A stretch of 63,703 bases of DNA from a virus. The translations under genes were made by a program, and so were the position numbers. The DNA is taken from positions 1 through 63,703 of the IMG/VR virus record IMGVR_UViG_3300046691_000144; one strand, 5' to 3'. Below, in pieces: positions 25,801-32,683 of this stretch. The notes below the pieces were generated by a model. The model made no database searches and was not told the origin of the DNA. It worked only from the letters and a program-made list of their open reading frames with translations. Position 1 is the first letter of the stretch, and every line of letters starts with the position of its first letter.

Positions 25801-26624
25801 GCTTTTGCGGCTTCCTCGGCCACGCCGCCATAAGCTTCGGCAACGCGCTTCAGCGAAGCCTCGTGGTCCTTCATGGCGTCGTCGAGAGACTTTACCTCTG
25901 GCAAAGCCTTCATGACAGCCTGAATGGCGACGGCGCCGACGGCGACGAAACCAATGGTCACAAGGCTGGTAAGGCTCAACAAAGAACCGAAACCAGCAAT
26001 GAGCCCGCCAATCGCCTGCTTGCCGCCGCCCATCTGCGCAAGCACAGACGAAAGCTGCGTGCCCTGTTGAAGGGCAATCTGCATCGGGCTCATGCCCATC
26101 GCCGACGTTACGGCTACGTCCTGAAACTGCGCTGCGATATTGGAGGTCTGGTAGTTTAGTGCACCATGGTTCGCTTGCTGCTGTGCGGTGTTGCGGCTCT
26201 TAAGGGCGGCAATACTGGCTAGCGTAGCCTGACGTTCGCGAGAGAGCGACGCCGTATATTCATCAACGCCTATTGCGTTGCTACGATACAGCGTGCGGAT
26301 CTCTGAGATATTCTTCTTGTAATTATTTACGGTCGCCAGCAGCGGATTGTATTTCGCCCGAAGTCTATCGAGCTCCCTACCTTGATCAGCAAGCGCGCCG
26401 GTCCACTCATTGGCCGACTTCGTGCCAATACCAACCATGGAATTAATGCGCTGCTGCAACGCACTCGACATAGACTTATCGATCGAGCGACCGACGGCCT
26501 CGAACTTCTTTGAAACCTGATCGCTTGCCGTCCCGACATCGCCAATGAACTTGTTCAGGCCGCGCTGTGCGGCGCTCATGTCGGAGCTGACGGTAAAGAC
26601 TAGATTATTGTCATTGTCAGCCAT
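22827..26624 (-). CDS. tape measure protein with internal lysozyme-like domain, 1265 aa
   Basis: The N terminus has the lambda-H-like segment NIAAQFQDVAVTSAMGMSPM and a hydrophobic helix pair near residues 210-240. Two homologous blocks of about 205 residues begin near residues 513 and 718 (QQDIGLVGKTG and QQDIAMIGKTG), so part of the length arose by duplication. Near residues 938-1045 a transglycosylase-like domain appears (ALKRGIDPATALAVAKSEGG ... FGPFQLYKGG). The Gly-rich C terminus follows. It sets tail length and probably opens the cell wall at DNA entry. The start is MADNDN, another NDN peptide. Confidence 0.93.
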   Translation of the reverse strand: MADNDNNLVFTVSSDMSAAQRGLNKFIGDVGTASDQVSKKFEAVGRSIDKSMSSALQQRINSMVGIGTKSANEWTGALADQGRELDRLRAKYNPLLATVNNYKKNISEIRTLYRSNAIGVDEYTASLSRERQATLASIAALKSRNTAQQQANHGALNYQTSNIAAQFQDVAVTSAMGMSPMQIALQQGTQLSSVLAQMGGGKQAIGGLIAGFGSLLSLTSLVTIGFVAVGAVAIQAVMKALPEVKSLDDAMKDHEASLKRVAEAYGGVAEEAAKASRESRRLVDAVAARNAAALSVAVASESKDYFGNSKVGRTAIGGRFRGFQATNTEFQEPLAKLRADVKAGKADFDAFYDAIARKVEANPSLTKAGNDVIAESDKLKQATEVLKEYKRVRDALFNDQGANGRLLSQGTTNTKDMGNYALYQSQQAVSARRSTQAFYARLASEAARTTAERVASARGEASSQYQDESPQSRKQRIDQAGIAAYVAANRELTEAARERKLTLDAAIVSQQQDIGLVGKTGSAAESLRREYQLTADLRSEAAKRGITDEKEFLKVYADQISLIKQNADEYGRLAEARARAQLGSDLSFQRDQLGRSPEQRNIAEQLKSAGLPIDLASKSAKDIADTNRALAGERMRFAQQGADAQVNGINARSPAQRIAAARAAAEAQHNQGETDPERAQRISNAVVLARVQITKELTDAERERSQSLKKLIEDQQQDIAMIGKTGGEAAAATQQYQLMAQLRAEAVKQGITDEAEFQKTFGNQIDLIKRATAGYGQLVDARAKAQLNYDLADKNKLAGMSTRDQQIIQTQRQYGMVGDPNSDTGKQIGQDVDRQNLRDGIKTFFTDIEGGLTTKGKSLGEALGDAVKNAAMNAMNKALDNLFSQIANGLASLLTGGNKSTAVTGVGAQVAGLGTQAVGRLVSPTSIAAQAVPKTDIASYVTQAALKRGIDPATALAVAKSEGGLSSWNKQSTFMKNGVQEPSFGPFQLYKGGGLGNVFQKKTGLDPALAQNGPAGVDFALDHASKNGWGSWYGAKNTGISNWQGIGQSTSMNSAADAVSKLAENSKTAAASVGTFGNGLGSLGQSLSSNMFPSAPATSGGGGGGIFSWLGGLFGGNSKSSQWNAASAGKLLPGLFYDGGYTGPGGKHTPAGIVHAGEYVVPKNIVDKIGVPALSTMMKGYADGGLVTPALVSAPSAPALRARAAVNGGNNQPGSLQVHISGANGDDHVRSLVKQGVGEGLNQYNTQQRRGGFGTLQSRYANQKA

Positions 26625-26639
26625 ATGGCGCGCATCCTA

Positions 26640-26669
26640 GAAATGAAAATGCCCGCACAACGGCGGGCC
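26640..26669 (-). terminator. weak terminator upstream of the tape measure gene
   Basis: GCCCGC at 26651-26656 pairs with GCGGGC at 26663-26668. On the minus strand ATTTTCATTT follows. It lies between the chaperone pair and the tape measure gene and may reduce expression of the latter. Confidence 0.6.
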
Positions 26670-26691
26670 AATTATCAGCGGCATTCACTGG

Positions 26692-27278
26692 CTAACCATA
26701 CTTTTCCAGCAGGCCTGCCATTTCGTTTTTCGTCGGTGCCGTTGGCTCCGCGTCCCCACCCTGGGATTCATTGTGGCCATTGATGGCCTCAAAGAACTCC
26801 GTGATCGTAGCCCGCCAAAAATCCTCCGGTCGCCACCCGAGGCCGCCAATGCCGATTCTCATCCATTGGCGCCAAGGGAACGGTTCGGTGTCTTCTATGC
26901 CGCCTCGTCGACGGCTTCCTCGTTTCCCTCTTCACCAACGAAATGGTGCGCCAGGATAGCCGTGAATGCGATGCCGCATGCCGTGAAGTGCTTGAGGCCA
27001 AGCTTCTCCAACGCGGCGGTAACGTCACCCTTGATTGTCAGAAGTTCGATGGCGACCCATACAGCGCCAACTTCGACGCCGGACATTCGTTGGTAAAGTT
27101 CGCTCAGCGACTTGCACTGTAGTCGGCTCGAAACGGCCGCCAAACCTTGCAAAGTAGCGGCAAGCACCAGCTCGACGCCATCGATCACGAGGCGCGCTTC
27201 TCCGCGCGCCTCGTTAACCGCCAGTTTGTAGTTTGGTGCCTTCGCTGCAACCACGGTCTTCTTCTCCTCTTTAGCCAT
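26692..27278 (-). CDS. tail assembly chaperone, -1 frameshift fusion (gpGT-like), about 195 aa
   Basis: The -1 frame is open from the slippery site to TAG at 26692. It encodes EDTEPFPWRQWMRIGIGGLGW then RPEDFWRATITEFFEAIN, the pattern of the small TAC_6/DUF2376-type chaperone that is a separate gene in gene transfer agents. The segment upstream of its only internal ATG (PFPWRQW) belongs to the conserved domain, so translation must enter from the zero frame. The fusion keeps the N-terminal chaperone and adds this domain, as in lambda G-GT. Confidence 0.82.
26895..27278 (-). CDS. tail assembly chaperone, unshifted product, 127 aa
   Basis: This is a helical protein in the position of lambda gpG: after the major tail protein and before the tape measure. 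The zero-frame product stops at TAG 26895-26897 after EEAVDEAA. A slippery heptamer 10 codons before the stop allows a second, longer product. Confidence 0.88.
   Translation of the reverse strand: MAKEEKKTVVAAKAPNYKLAVNEARGEARLVIDGVELVLAATLQGLAAVSSRLQCKSLSELYQRMSGVEVGAVWVAIELLTIKGDVTAALEKLGLKHFTACGIAFTAILAHHFVGEEGNEEAVDEAA
26922..26928 (-). promoter_or_regulatory. programmed -1 ribosomal frameshift site GGGAAAC
   Basis: On the minus strand the zero-frame reading is GAG GGA AAC, giving the heptamer G-GGA-AAC, a canonical X-XXY-YYZ site close to the GGGAAAG of lambda G-GT. Slipping back one base leads into the conserved second chaperone frame. Confidence 0.85.
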
Positions 27279-27281
27279 GGA

Positions 27282-27713
27282 TTATGCCTCCGCCGTAAAT
27301 TCGAGGACGTCACCGGCCGTGAAGGTGGCGCTAAATTCCATGTTCGGCTCGACATCGCCACTGAACGAAAAGTCAGTCACGAACCACTCGCCCTCATATG
27401 TACCGTCGCCTGGAACGATGACCTGCGCATTGAAAGACGAGCTGGCACGAACGTGGTTCATGAAGCCATCCATGGCAGTGCTGGACACGAAGTTGCCAGA
27501 GCCAGTGAACGTGCGGCTCGAAATGCCAGGACGGCTCGTCTTCTGAACCGGGCCGCCGGGGTTCGTGCACGACGGAATAGTCGTGTCGACTTCTGTGGCC
27601 GACATATTGAAACTGCGCGTCTTAAGACCGCAGAGGTTGGAAAAAGTCTCTGGGTCATCTCCTGCTCCGATTTTGATCAGAAGCAGTCTACCAATCTGTT
27701 GACCGTCGGCCAT
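27282..27713 (-). CDS. major tail protein, 143 aa
   Basis: Beta-rich protein with FVTDFSFSGDVEPNMEFSATF near the C terminus, typical of the major tail tube proteins of TP901-1/GTA-like tails, which act as the sheathless tube subunit. Placement just before the chaperone pair agrees. It has its own leader CCACCACATTATTGGAGACATGAT, a sign of strong expression. Confidence 0.85.
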   Translation of the reverse strand: MADGQQIGRLLLIKIGAGDDPETFSNLCGLKTRSFNMSATEVDTTIPSCTNPGGPVQKTSRPGISSRTFTGSGNFVSSTAMDGFMNHVRASSSFNAQVIVPGDGTYEGEWFVTDFSFSGDVEPNMEFSATFTAGDVLEFTAEA

Positions 27714-27756
27714 ATCATGTCTCCAATAATGTGGTGGTTAGTTTTGGTGGCCGGCG

Positions 27757-28167
27757 CTAAGCGAGCGGCTTTTCGGTATTCGCCACGAATTCGATAACCG
27801 CGTGGCTGGTCAGCCCGTCAGAATCGCGAAATGTCCGCGTCTGCCGGTGCATGATTGAAACAAGTCTGTTGGTGGGCAATGTCAGCGGCGCCAGATGCAG
27901 GCTTTCGACGACTGCGTCTGCTACCCGCTTTACTTCGGGGAATCCGACCGTCTGAGACCATGCGTGCATGGTCAGAAAGACTTGGCTGCCATAGATGCAT
28001 GTCGCATCGTCGCGAAGCGTCTGCGCTTCACCGATCGTGAAATACGGATAGATCACTGGCGTCGGTGGCTGATCATAGATGCGTGCCAATACCAGTGAAG
28101 TCAGCACAGCATCCGCCTTCAGGCGCGAAACGATCGCGCCTTGCAATTCCAATTCAGCGCTGGCCAT
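27757..28167 (-). CDS. tail completion protein, DUF3168-like, 136 aa
   Basis: Starts ELQGAIVSRLKADAVLTSLV then RIYDQPP, PYFTIGEAQ and HAWSQTVGFPEVKRVADAVVESL, the usual layout of DUF3168 proteins (gp17/HK97 gp10-neighbour type). They cap the tail end near the neck. The place between the gp10-like gene and the major tail protein agrees. Confidence 0.85.
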   Translation of the reverse strand: MASAELELQGAIVSRLKADAVLTSLVLARIYDQPPTPVIYPYFTIGEAQTLRDDATCIYGSQVFLTMHAWSQTVGFPEVKRVADAVVESLHLAPLTLPTNRLVSIMHRQTRTFRDSDGLTSHAVIEFVANTEKPLA

Positions 28168-28174
28168 TGATCAC

Positions 28175-28663
28175 CTATTTGAAGGCTTCGCGGAATGCCT
28201 TATTGATGGCGTTCCGCTTGATGCGGTTGGCCGTAGCCTTGAATGCGCGCCATGTAGAGAAGACGTGTGGTTGAGCCGGGGTGCCGGGGTGCTGCATGCC
28301 ACCGCCCTGCAAATGGGTGGATCGGCCCTTAACTGTGCCGCCACCTTTTGCAGTGTTGTGCGGCGCAGTACCAAATTCCAAGAAGCGCCAAATAAAGGGA
28401 GCAAACAGGCCGGCAGCGTCTTTATCCTTGGTTGGATTGTCGCTGAAGCTCTTGGCGTCTGGCTTGTTCTTCAGGAAGTCGCCTTCGATGCTTTCCGCAT
28501 ATTCCAGTGTTGCTCCTCGAGGTGCCACATCCCTGATTTTCTCTGCTACCTCGTCGACAATCCGGAGATTGGCCTCGGCGGCATACTTCAAGGCATTTGG
28601 CACTATAGCTTGTAGATCTCTGGTGAGCTTGGCTCGACCTTGAACCCTCGTCTTCAACGCCAT
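28175..28663 (-). CDS. HK97 gp10-like neck/tail protein, 162 aa
   Basis: ALKYAAEANLRIVDEVAEKIRDVAPRGA ... RFLEFGTAPHN is the hallmark of the HK97 gp10 family, which links head and tail. The start overlaps the stop of the 53-residue gene (TAATG). Confidence 0.85.
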   Translation of the reverse strand: MALKTRVQGRAKLTRDLQAIVPNALKYAAEANLRIVDEVAEKIRDVAPRGATLEYAESIEGDFLKNKPDAKSFSDNPTKDKDAAGLFAPFIWRFLEFGTAPHNTAKGGGTVKGRSTHLQGGGMQHPGTPAQPHVFSTWRAFKATANRIKRNAINKAFREAFK

Positions 28664-28824
28664 TACCGCACCCAGACGCCGCGCTTGGCGACGACCGCAG
28701 CAAACCAGTCAGCAAAAGCATTCCGCCACGACTGCAACGGAATGGAATAGTAGACTAGCCACCCGAGAAAGAAGACCGCCGACACCCACCAGCGCACACC
28801 GAACGTCACCGTTATCTGACTCAT
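28663..28824 (-). CDS. small membrane protein inside the neck genes, 53 aa
   Basis: ATG at 28824 overlaps the stop of the head-closure gene (ATGA) and the TAA overlaps the next ATG. One strong hydrophobic segment (WWVSAVFFLGWLVYYSIPL) is flanked by a short N terminus and a basic tail. A membrane protein is not expected among head-tail joining genes; it may be an exclusion or lysis accessory. Confidence 0.72.
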   Translation of the reverse strand: MSQITVTFGVRWWVSAVFFLGWLVYYSIPLQSWRNAFADWFAAVVAKRGVWVR

Positions 28825-29177
28825 GTCGCCACTCCCTGCGTTGCCATGATTTCGATCCAGGCGTTCTTGTTGCTCGGATCGACGGCCGCTGTGATATTGA
28901 AGATCCGCGTCGGGTTTCGCGCATCGACAACGCGCCAGGCCGTATCGACCTCACGCGCCGCAAAGCAGCTTCGAATGCGCAGAATAAAAGGCTGCGTCCC
29001 GGTCAGGCGCGCGGCCGTCACGGTTTCCCCGCCCTTCAACGGAATGAGCTCGGCGGCGGCGCTAAACATGGTGGCGAAGTCGCCTGACTGCTCATTCCCA
29101 AAGCCGTCATCGTAACTGGGACGACGCTGGAACAACATCTTATCGCGCTGTCTACCAGCTCCTGGCTTCGTTGCCAT
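28821..29177 (-). CDS. head closure protein (SPP1 gp16-like), 118 aa
   Basis: The protein has the short beta-barrel pattern of head closure/head-tail joining proteins: DKMLFQRRPSYDDGFGN ... LKGGETVTAARLTGTQPFILRIRS and WRVVDARNPTRIFNI. It sits between the connector genes and gp10, where the second neck ring is encoded. Confidence 0.82.
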   Translation of the reverse strand: MATKPGAGRQRDKMLFQRRPSYDDGFGNEQSGDFATMFSAAAELIPLKGGETVTAARLTGTQPFILRIRSCFAAREVDTAWRVVDARNPTRIFNITAAVDPSNKNAWIEIMATQGVAT

Positions 29178-29184
29178 AACAACC

Positions 29185-29913
29185 TCAAATCAGATGGGTT
29201 CTGGTGTGCCACTTTTCCCTGTTCTCTTTCGACCATAGTGGCCGCAGGTTCGTTATGGCCCAACATGCTTTAAAATCTAGGCATTCTGAACTGAAAAAAG
29301 AAAAAGATGCGACTGGAACTATGTGATCAATTTGCCATAGGTGACGATTGTCCCAATTCATGCCAGGCATGAATTGCCGCTCAAGATGAGACATCAACCG
29401 TTCAGCTGTAAAGCCGACTAAATCCTGCCAACTGCGACCGTTCTTTTCGCCCCTAAGGACGTTAGAAACCATCGCCCTCATTCGGCTGTTAATGACAAAT
29501 TGCGGATCTTTCTCCCGCCTCTCTGCCTCATACCTCCGAATGTATTCGCGGTGCGATTGCGTTGCGTTCCTCTTCTTGGAACGCAACCTTGCTTTAGCCT
29601 TTTGTTCTGGTATTTTACGACGTTCCACCTGCAGCGCTGCATCACGTGATCGTTTTGCTTCTACAAAGCAGGTAGCGCAAAATTTCTTTCTTCCAGCGGT
29701 TTTTATGATCTGTTTGCCACAACCTGAACATTGGATAGTGGTGCCGATAATCGGTACAGGCGTGTAGACACGTTCTGCTGATTTCTCAAGCTTTGATTGC
29801 TTAGAGCATTCTTTGCAGTACTTCTGACGGGATCCGCCGCGTGGGGTTAACTGACCACATCGCATGCAAATCATATCAGGAAAGACGGACGCCTTCCGTT
29901 TAGGCTTCTGCAT
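29185..29913 (-). CDS. HNH endonuclease with two zinc ribbons, 242 aa
   Basis: Two four-cysteine ribbons (ICMRCGQ ... YCKECSK and CSGCGKQ ... FCATC) precede an Arg-rich helix region and an HNH core (LWQIDHIVPVASF ... AITNLRPLWSKENREKW). The layout is that of a phage free-standing homing endonuclease. The start at 29913 follows GTGAAGGAAACGCATTTA, and the gene has its own operator-controlled promoter although it lies inside the late operon. Confidence 0.88.
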   Translation of the reverse strand: MQKPKRKASVFPDMICMRCGQLTPRGGSRQKYCKECSKQSKLEKSAERVYTPVPIIGTTIQCSGCGKQIIKTAGRKKFCATCFVEAKRSRDAALQVERRKIPEQKAKARLRSKKRNATQSHREYIRRYEAERREKDPQFVINSRMRAMVSNVLRGEKNGRSWQDLVGFTAERLMSHLERQFMPGMNWDNRHLWQIDHIVPVASFSFFSSECLDFKACWAITNLRPLWSKENREKWHTRTHLI

Positions 29914-29947
29914 TAAATGCGTTTCCTTCACACCAATTACAGGTCGA

Positions 29948-29979
29948 AAGATAGTCCATCTTGACAAATTTGTCAAGAT
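29948..29979 (-). promoter_or_regulatory. operator-controlled promoter of the HNH gene
   Basis: Minus strand: TTGACA (29976-29971), 17 bp, TATCTT (29953-29948). The palindrome TTGACAAATTTGTCAA lies at 29961-29976 and is extended here to 22 bp (ATCTTGACAAATTTGTCAAGAT spans 29958-29979). It is the only such site within the head genes. Confidence 0.85.
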
Positions 29980-30171
29980 TTACTTGCCATCGTCGATCTC
30001 CTGCGCTTCTCTTGCGCGCACACAGCGCTCAGCAGCGTCGCCAGCAGCTGCGGCACACGCGCGCGTCACCTGATAGCGGCCATCTTTGAGCGGGCCGCCG
30101 TCAGGCTTAAAAACGATGGTGACGGCCGGCGTCACATGCCAGGAGAAGCGCTCTTTGAAGCGCACCCACAT
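29980..30171 (-). CDS. small basic hypothetical protein, 63 aa
   Basis: ATG follows the connector-side gene by one base. The beginning WVRFKERFSWHVTPAVTIVFKPDGGP resembles short phage proteins seen between connector and neck genes in other rhizobial phages. The C terminus is Ala/Arg/Glu-rich. The function is unknown. Its last codons overlap the region of the HNH promoter. Confidence 0.65.
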   Translation of the reverse strand: MWVRFKERFSWHVTPAVTIVFKPDGGPLKDGRYQVTRACAAAAGDAAERCVRAREAQEIDDGK

Positions 30172-30172
30172 C

Positions 30173-30577
30173 TTAGAGCGTCACGCCGCTGTCTTGAACA
30201 TCGATCGCAAGAACTGTCGTGCTCTTGGCAAGGCCAATCAGGATTGTGTCCATGCCGGTTGCGAGATCCGCCACAGGGCATATGCCGCCAGCGGTCGCGG
30301 ATAGGTAATAGGCAACCCCAGCGGTCAGGGTGCCGCCGATCGTTACGTCTCCAGCCTTGGCAACGGATACCGGCTGATTCAGCGATGCGCCGTTAAGCGC
30401 GATACCGTGAACCTGACGCGTGCCTGTGCCGTTGTTATCCGACAACTTCCACTTATTCACGGTGGAGTCGAAATAGACGGCCTTGCCGGCTACAATAGCC
30501 TCGCCTGCCGTGCCAATGTCGCGCGTTGCGTTGGTTCCCGCGATGACTAGGCTTGGGGTGATTACGATGTCGGTCAT
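30173..30577 (-). CDS. head-associated or decoration-like protein, 134 aa
   Basis: Gly/Ala/Thr-rich beta pattern (TIGGTLTAGVAYYLSATAGGICPVADLATG) resembling capsid decoration and head-fibre proteins that carry repeated strand-turn units. It overlaps the head-tail connector gene by 4 bases. The role is inferred from composition and location. Confidence 0.65.
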   Translation of the reverse strand: MTDIVITPSLVIAGTNATRDIGTAGEAIVAGKAVYFDSTVNKWKLSDNNGTGTRQVHGIALNGASLNQPVSVAKAGDVTIGGTLTAGVAYYLSATAGGICPVADLATGMDTILIGLAKSTTVLAIDVQDSGVTL

Positions 30578-31179
30578 GGGTGTGTCCTTGCGTGCGGCTG
30601 GACTACCCAGCTTCTATAGGGGAAAAGGAGTGCGTCGACCGCGAGCGGCAAGGTTGCCAAGCCTTTTTGGTCGGTCGTGATAGCTTCACGGTTTTCGAAC
30701 CAGTGACCGATCATCAAAAGAGCGGCATGCTTCACCGATGAAGGAACAGTTTCGTAGCCAGCTGTAAATGCGATGCGTACAGATCCCGGTTCGCCGTTCG
30801 TCCCCGGCCACACAGTGTTGACTGCAGGCAGAACATAGCCGCCGTCGGAAACGCCAACGTCCAGTTCGCGAAAGCTGGTAATTTCCGTCTCAGCGCCGAC
30901 GGATGGCGTATAGAAGACGCCCTCAATGGAAGATAGCGGGGGCTTTGGAAGGTTTATCCTTCCGCGCCCGCAGGGGAAACAATCAAGCGTCAGTTCCCAT
31001 TGCTGCTGAATCACGCCGCGCCCGAGCCAATTATTCTCGCCCGCGAGCCAATCAGAGGCAGCCGCCACTAGGCCGTCAATGTAAGCATCATCATCATCGT
31101 GAAAAATGCGCAGATGAGCTTTCGCCTCGTCTCTCGACACAATGGCGATGTCGCTCGGTGTCACAAGGCGAAGGCTCAT
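30574..31179 (-). CDS. head-tail connector protein (HK97 gp6-like), 201 aa
   Basis: DEAKAHLRIFHDDDDAYIDGLVAAASDWLAGEN ... PSSVKHAALLMIGHWFENREA is the typical gp6/gp15 adaptor signature: an N-terminal helix bundle and a C-terminal helix with H-W-x-E-N-R-E. It forms the ring below the portal. Confidence 0.88.
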   Translation of the reverse strand: MSLRLVTPSDIAIVSRDEAKAHLRIFHDDDDAYIDGLVAAASDWLAGENNWLGRGVIQQQWELTLDCFPCGRGRINLPKPPLSSIEGVFYTPSVGAETEITSFRELDVGVSDGGYVLPAVNTVWPGTNGEPGSVRIAFTAGYETVPSSVKHAALLMIGHWFENREAITTDQKGLATLPLAVDALLFPYRSWVVQPHARTHP

Positions 31180-31182
31180 TGG

Positions 31183-31383
31183 TTATTTTCCTCTGCGCTT
31201 CGCGCCTGTGAAGTCGATAACAGGAGCGTCGGCGTCAACCTTTGCTTCCGTTGCCTCAATCAAGCCAATGGCGACCAGTCCGTCAGCCATGCTCCCGAAG
31301 TCACGCTCATCCCCGACATTCAGGTCAACAAGCGTGAAGCCATTCCACGAAAACGGGAACGGCTTCACAACTCGATGGAGCAT
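31183..31383 (-). CDS. small hypothetical head-region protein, 66 aa
   Basis: Start overlaps the stop of the 129-residue gene (TAATG). The sequence (FPFSWNGFTLVDLNVGDERDFGSMADGLVAIGLIEAT) is of a small acidic protein often seen before the connector gene in HK97-like phages. No specific function is known. Confidence 0.72.
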   Translation of the reverse strand: MLHRVVKPFPFSWNGFTLVDLNVGDERDFGSMADGLVAIGLIEATEAKVDADAPVIDFTGAKRRGK

Positions 31384-31772
31384 TAAGCTACCGGCTTGCT
31401 GCGCGCATGCGACTTGATAACAACGGCGCTGGCCGCAATCGACGTGCCGCTGTTCAGCGTGAGGACGGTCTTGATAAACGCTTTGGCGCCCTTGTAGCCG
31501 ACCTTATAGGCCGTATCGGCAACAAGAACCGCAGGGAACGATCCGAGCAGGTCTTTTGCGGCTACGTCAGTGAAGCCGGAGCCGGAAACGTCAGATTCCT
31601 GCAGCTTCGGGGTGAAGTTGCCGGCACCGGCGATAGCGCCAGCGGTGATAACAACGGTTGCGCCTTCGAAACCAGCAAGGTCGATCGCGGCGGAAGTGTT
31701 GGTAGCCGTCAGAACGGCCGGCGACACAGCAAGCGTGACGCCGATATTGTCTACTAGATCTTTGGATGCCAT
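31383..31772 (-). CDS. hypothetical head protein, 129 aa
   Basis: Beta-rich, Ala/Thr/Val-rich protein (FEGATVVITAGAIAGAGNFTPKLQESDVSGSGFTDV) similar in style to minor head or decoration proteins. It is preceded by an intrinsic terminator, so its expression after the capsid gene is reduced or separately controlled. Confidence 0.72.
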   Translation of the reverse strand: MASKDLVDNIGVTLAVSPAVLTATNTSAAIDLAGFEGATVVITAGAIAGAGNFTPKLQESDVSGSGFTDVAAKDLLGSFPAVLVADTAYKVGYKGAKAFIKTVLTLNSGTSIAASAVVIKSHARSKPVA

Positions 31773-31789
31773 AGTTTGGCCCTTTCAAG

Positions 31790-31814
31790 AAAAAGGCCGC
31801 ACGGTGGCGGCCAC
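31790..31814 (-). terminator. intrinsic terminator behind the HNH gene downstream of the capsid gene
   Basis: GGCCGC at 31795-31800 pairs with GCGGCC at 31807-31812. On the minus strand TTTTTCTTG follows. It separates capsid and HNH genes from the connector genes. Confidence 0.8.
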
Positions 31815-31839
31815 GAATGTTTGCTGTTTTGTACCCAGC

Positions 31840-32586
31840 CTAAAAGGCTAGGCTTGGCTGGAATGGTTTGTTCAGCTTGGCGTTTTTCTTTAGGTTGTCT
31901 GCGGCCCATAAAGGCTGCATGTTCGATAGTGCCCAAGCTCGCTTGAAGTCTATGTGGTCAACCGAATCAAAATTGTGCGCGGCCAGAGGGATGATGTGGT
32001 CGACATGCCACTTTCCGTAGTTCTCCCAAGACATCCCATCAGTAAAGCGGCTTTCAAGGTGATCTCGCAATTCATCTGGGGTATAGCCCAGGATATCGAA
32101 TGTCTTCTTGCCGCGCTTCCCGCCTTTTGCTAGGCATGCATACACGCTTGCCTTTATTGCATTCTGAAGTCGACCTATCGGCGTTGATAGCCGCTTGATC
32201 GTGGCGCGGCGACTCAGCTCTTTTTGCCGATCTGGGTTGGCATCCCGCCATGCCTTTGACTGATTTTTTTTCAGCCCAGGGTTTTCAAGTGCCTTCTTCG
32301 CGCGCTTCTTGGTAATGATGTCTCGATTTGTTCGATAATAATCGGCAGACGTGGACAAGATATGGTCTCTTTTATTGTCGTAATAGATTTCGGCTTTTAA
32401 CCTAATCTTCTCGACAGAAGAATCGCGCCATACTTTGTCGACAGACCTTCGACACTCCTTGCAATCTGGACGGAAACCGTCGGGACTTGCGGAATTCTTC
32501 GTGAATTCTATCAAATCCTTCACCGAGCCGCATTTTGTGCACGTCTTGACCTTGCTTACGCACGGCTCATATATAACCTCAGCCAT
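31840..32586 (-). CDS. HNH endonuclease with zinc ribbon, 248 aa
   Basis: N-terminal CTKCGSVKDLIEF ... DCKECRR is a zinc ribbon. The C-terminal domain has KWHVDHIIPLAAHNFDSVDH ... ALSNMQPLWAADN, the HNH nuclease core. The two domains match those of the enzyme at 29185 in order but the sequences differ. It is inserted between the major capsid gene and the following head genes and is probably a mobile homing endonuclease. Confidence 0.88.
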   Translation of the reverse strand: MAEVIYEPCVSKVKTCTKCGSVKDLIEFTKNSASPDGFRPDCKECRRSVDKVWRDSSVEKIRLKAEIYYDNKRDHILSTSADYYRTNRDIITKKRAKKALENPGLKKNQSKAWRDANPDRQKELSRRATIKRLSTPIGRLQNAIKASVYACLAKGGKRGKKTFDILGYTPDELRDHLESRFTDGMSWENYGKWHVDHIIPLAAHNFDSVDHIDFKRAWALSNMQPLWAADNLKKNAKLNKPFQPSLAF

Positions 32587-32615
32587 TGGTGCTCCTCTAA
32601 AGCATCATTCGGTTA

Positions 32616-32649
32616 GAGGCCGCAAAGTGTTCCACCACAATGCGGCCTC
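32616..32649 (-). other. hairpin after the major capsid gene
   Basis: GAGGCCGCA at 32616-32624 pairs perfectly with TGCGGCCTC at 32641-32649 around a 16-base loop. No T-run follows on either strand. It lies directly behind the major capsid stop and could stabilise the capsid mRNA. Confidence 0.55.
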
Positions 32650-32683
32650 GCCATATATAATGCCTTAGGTTGCGCAAATCAAC

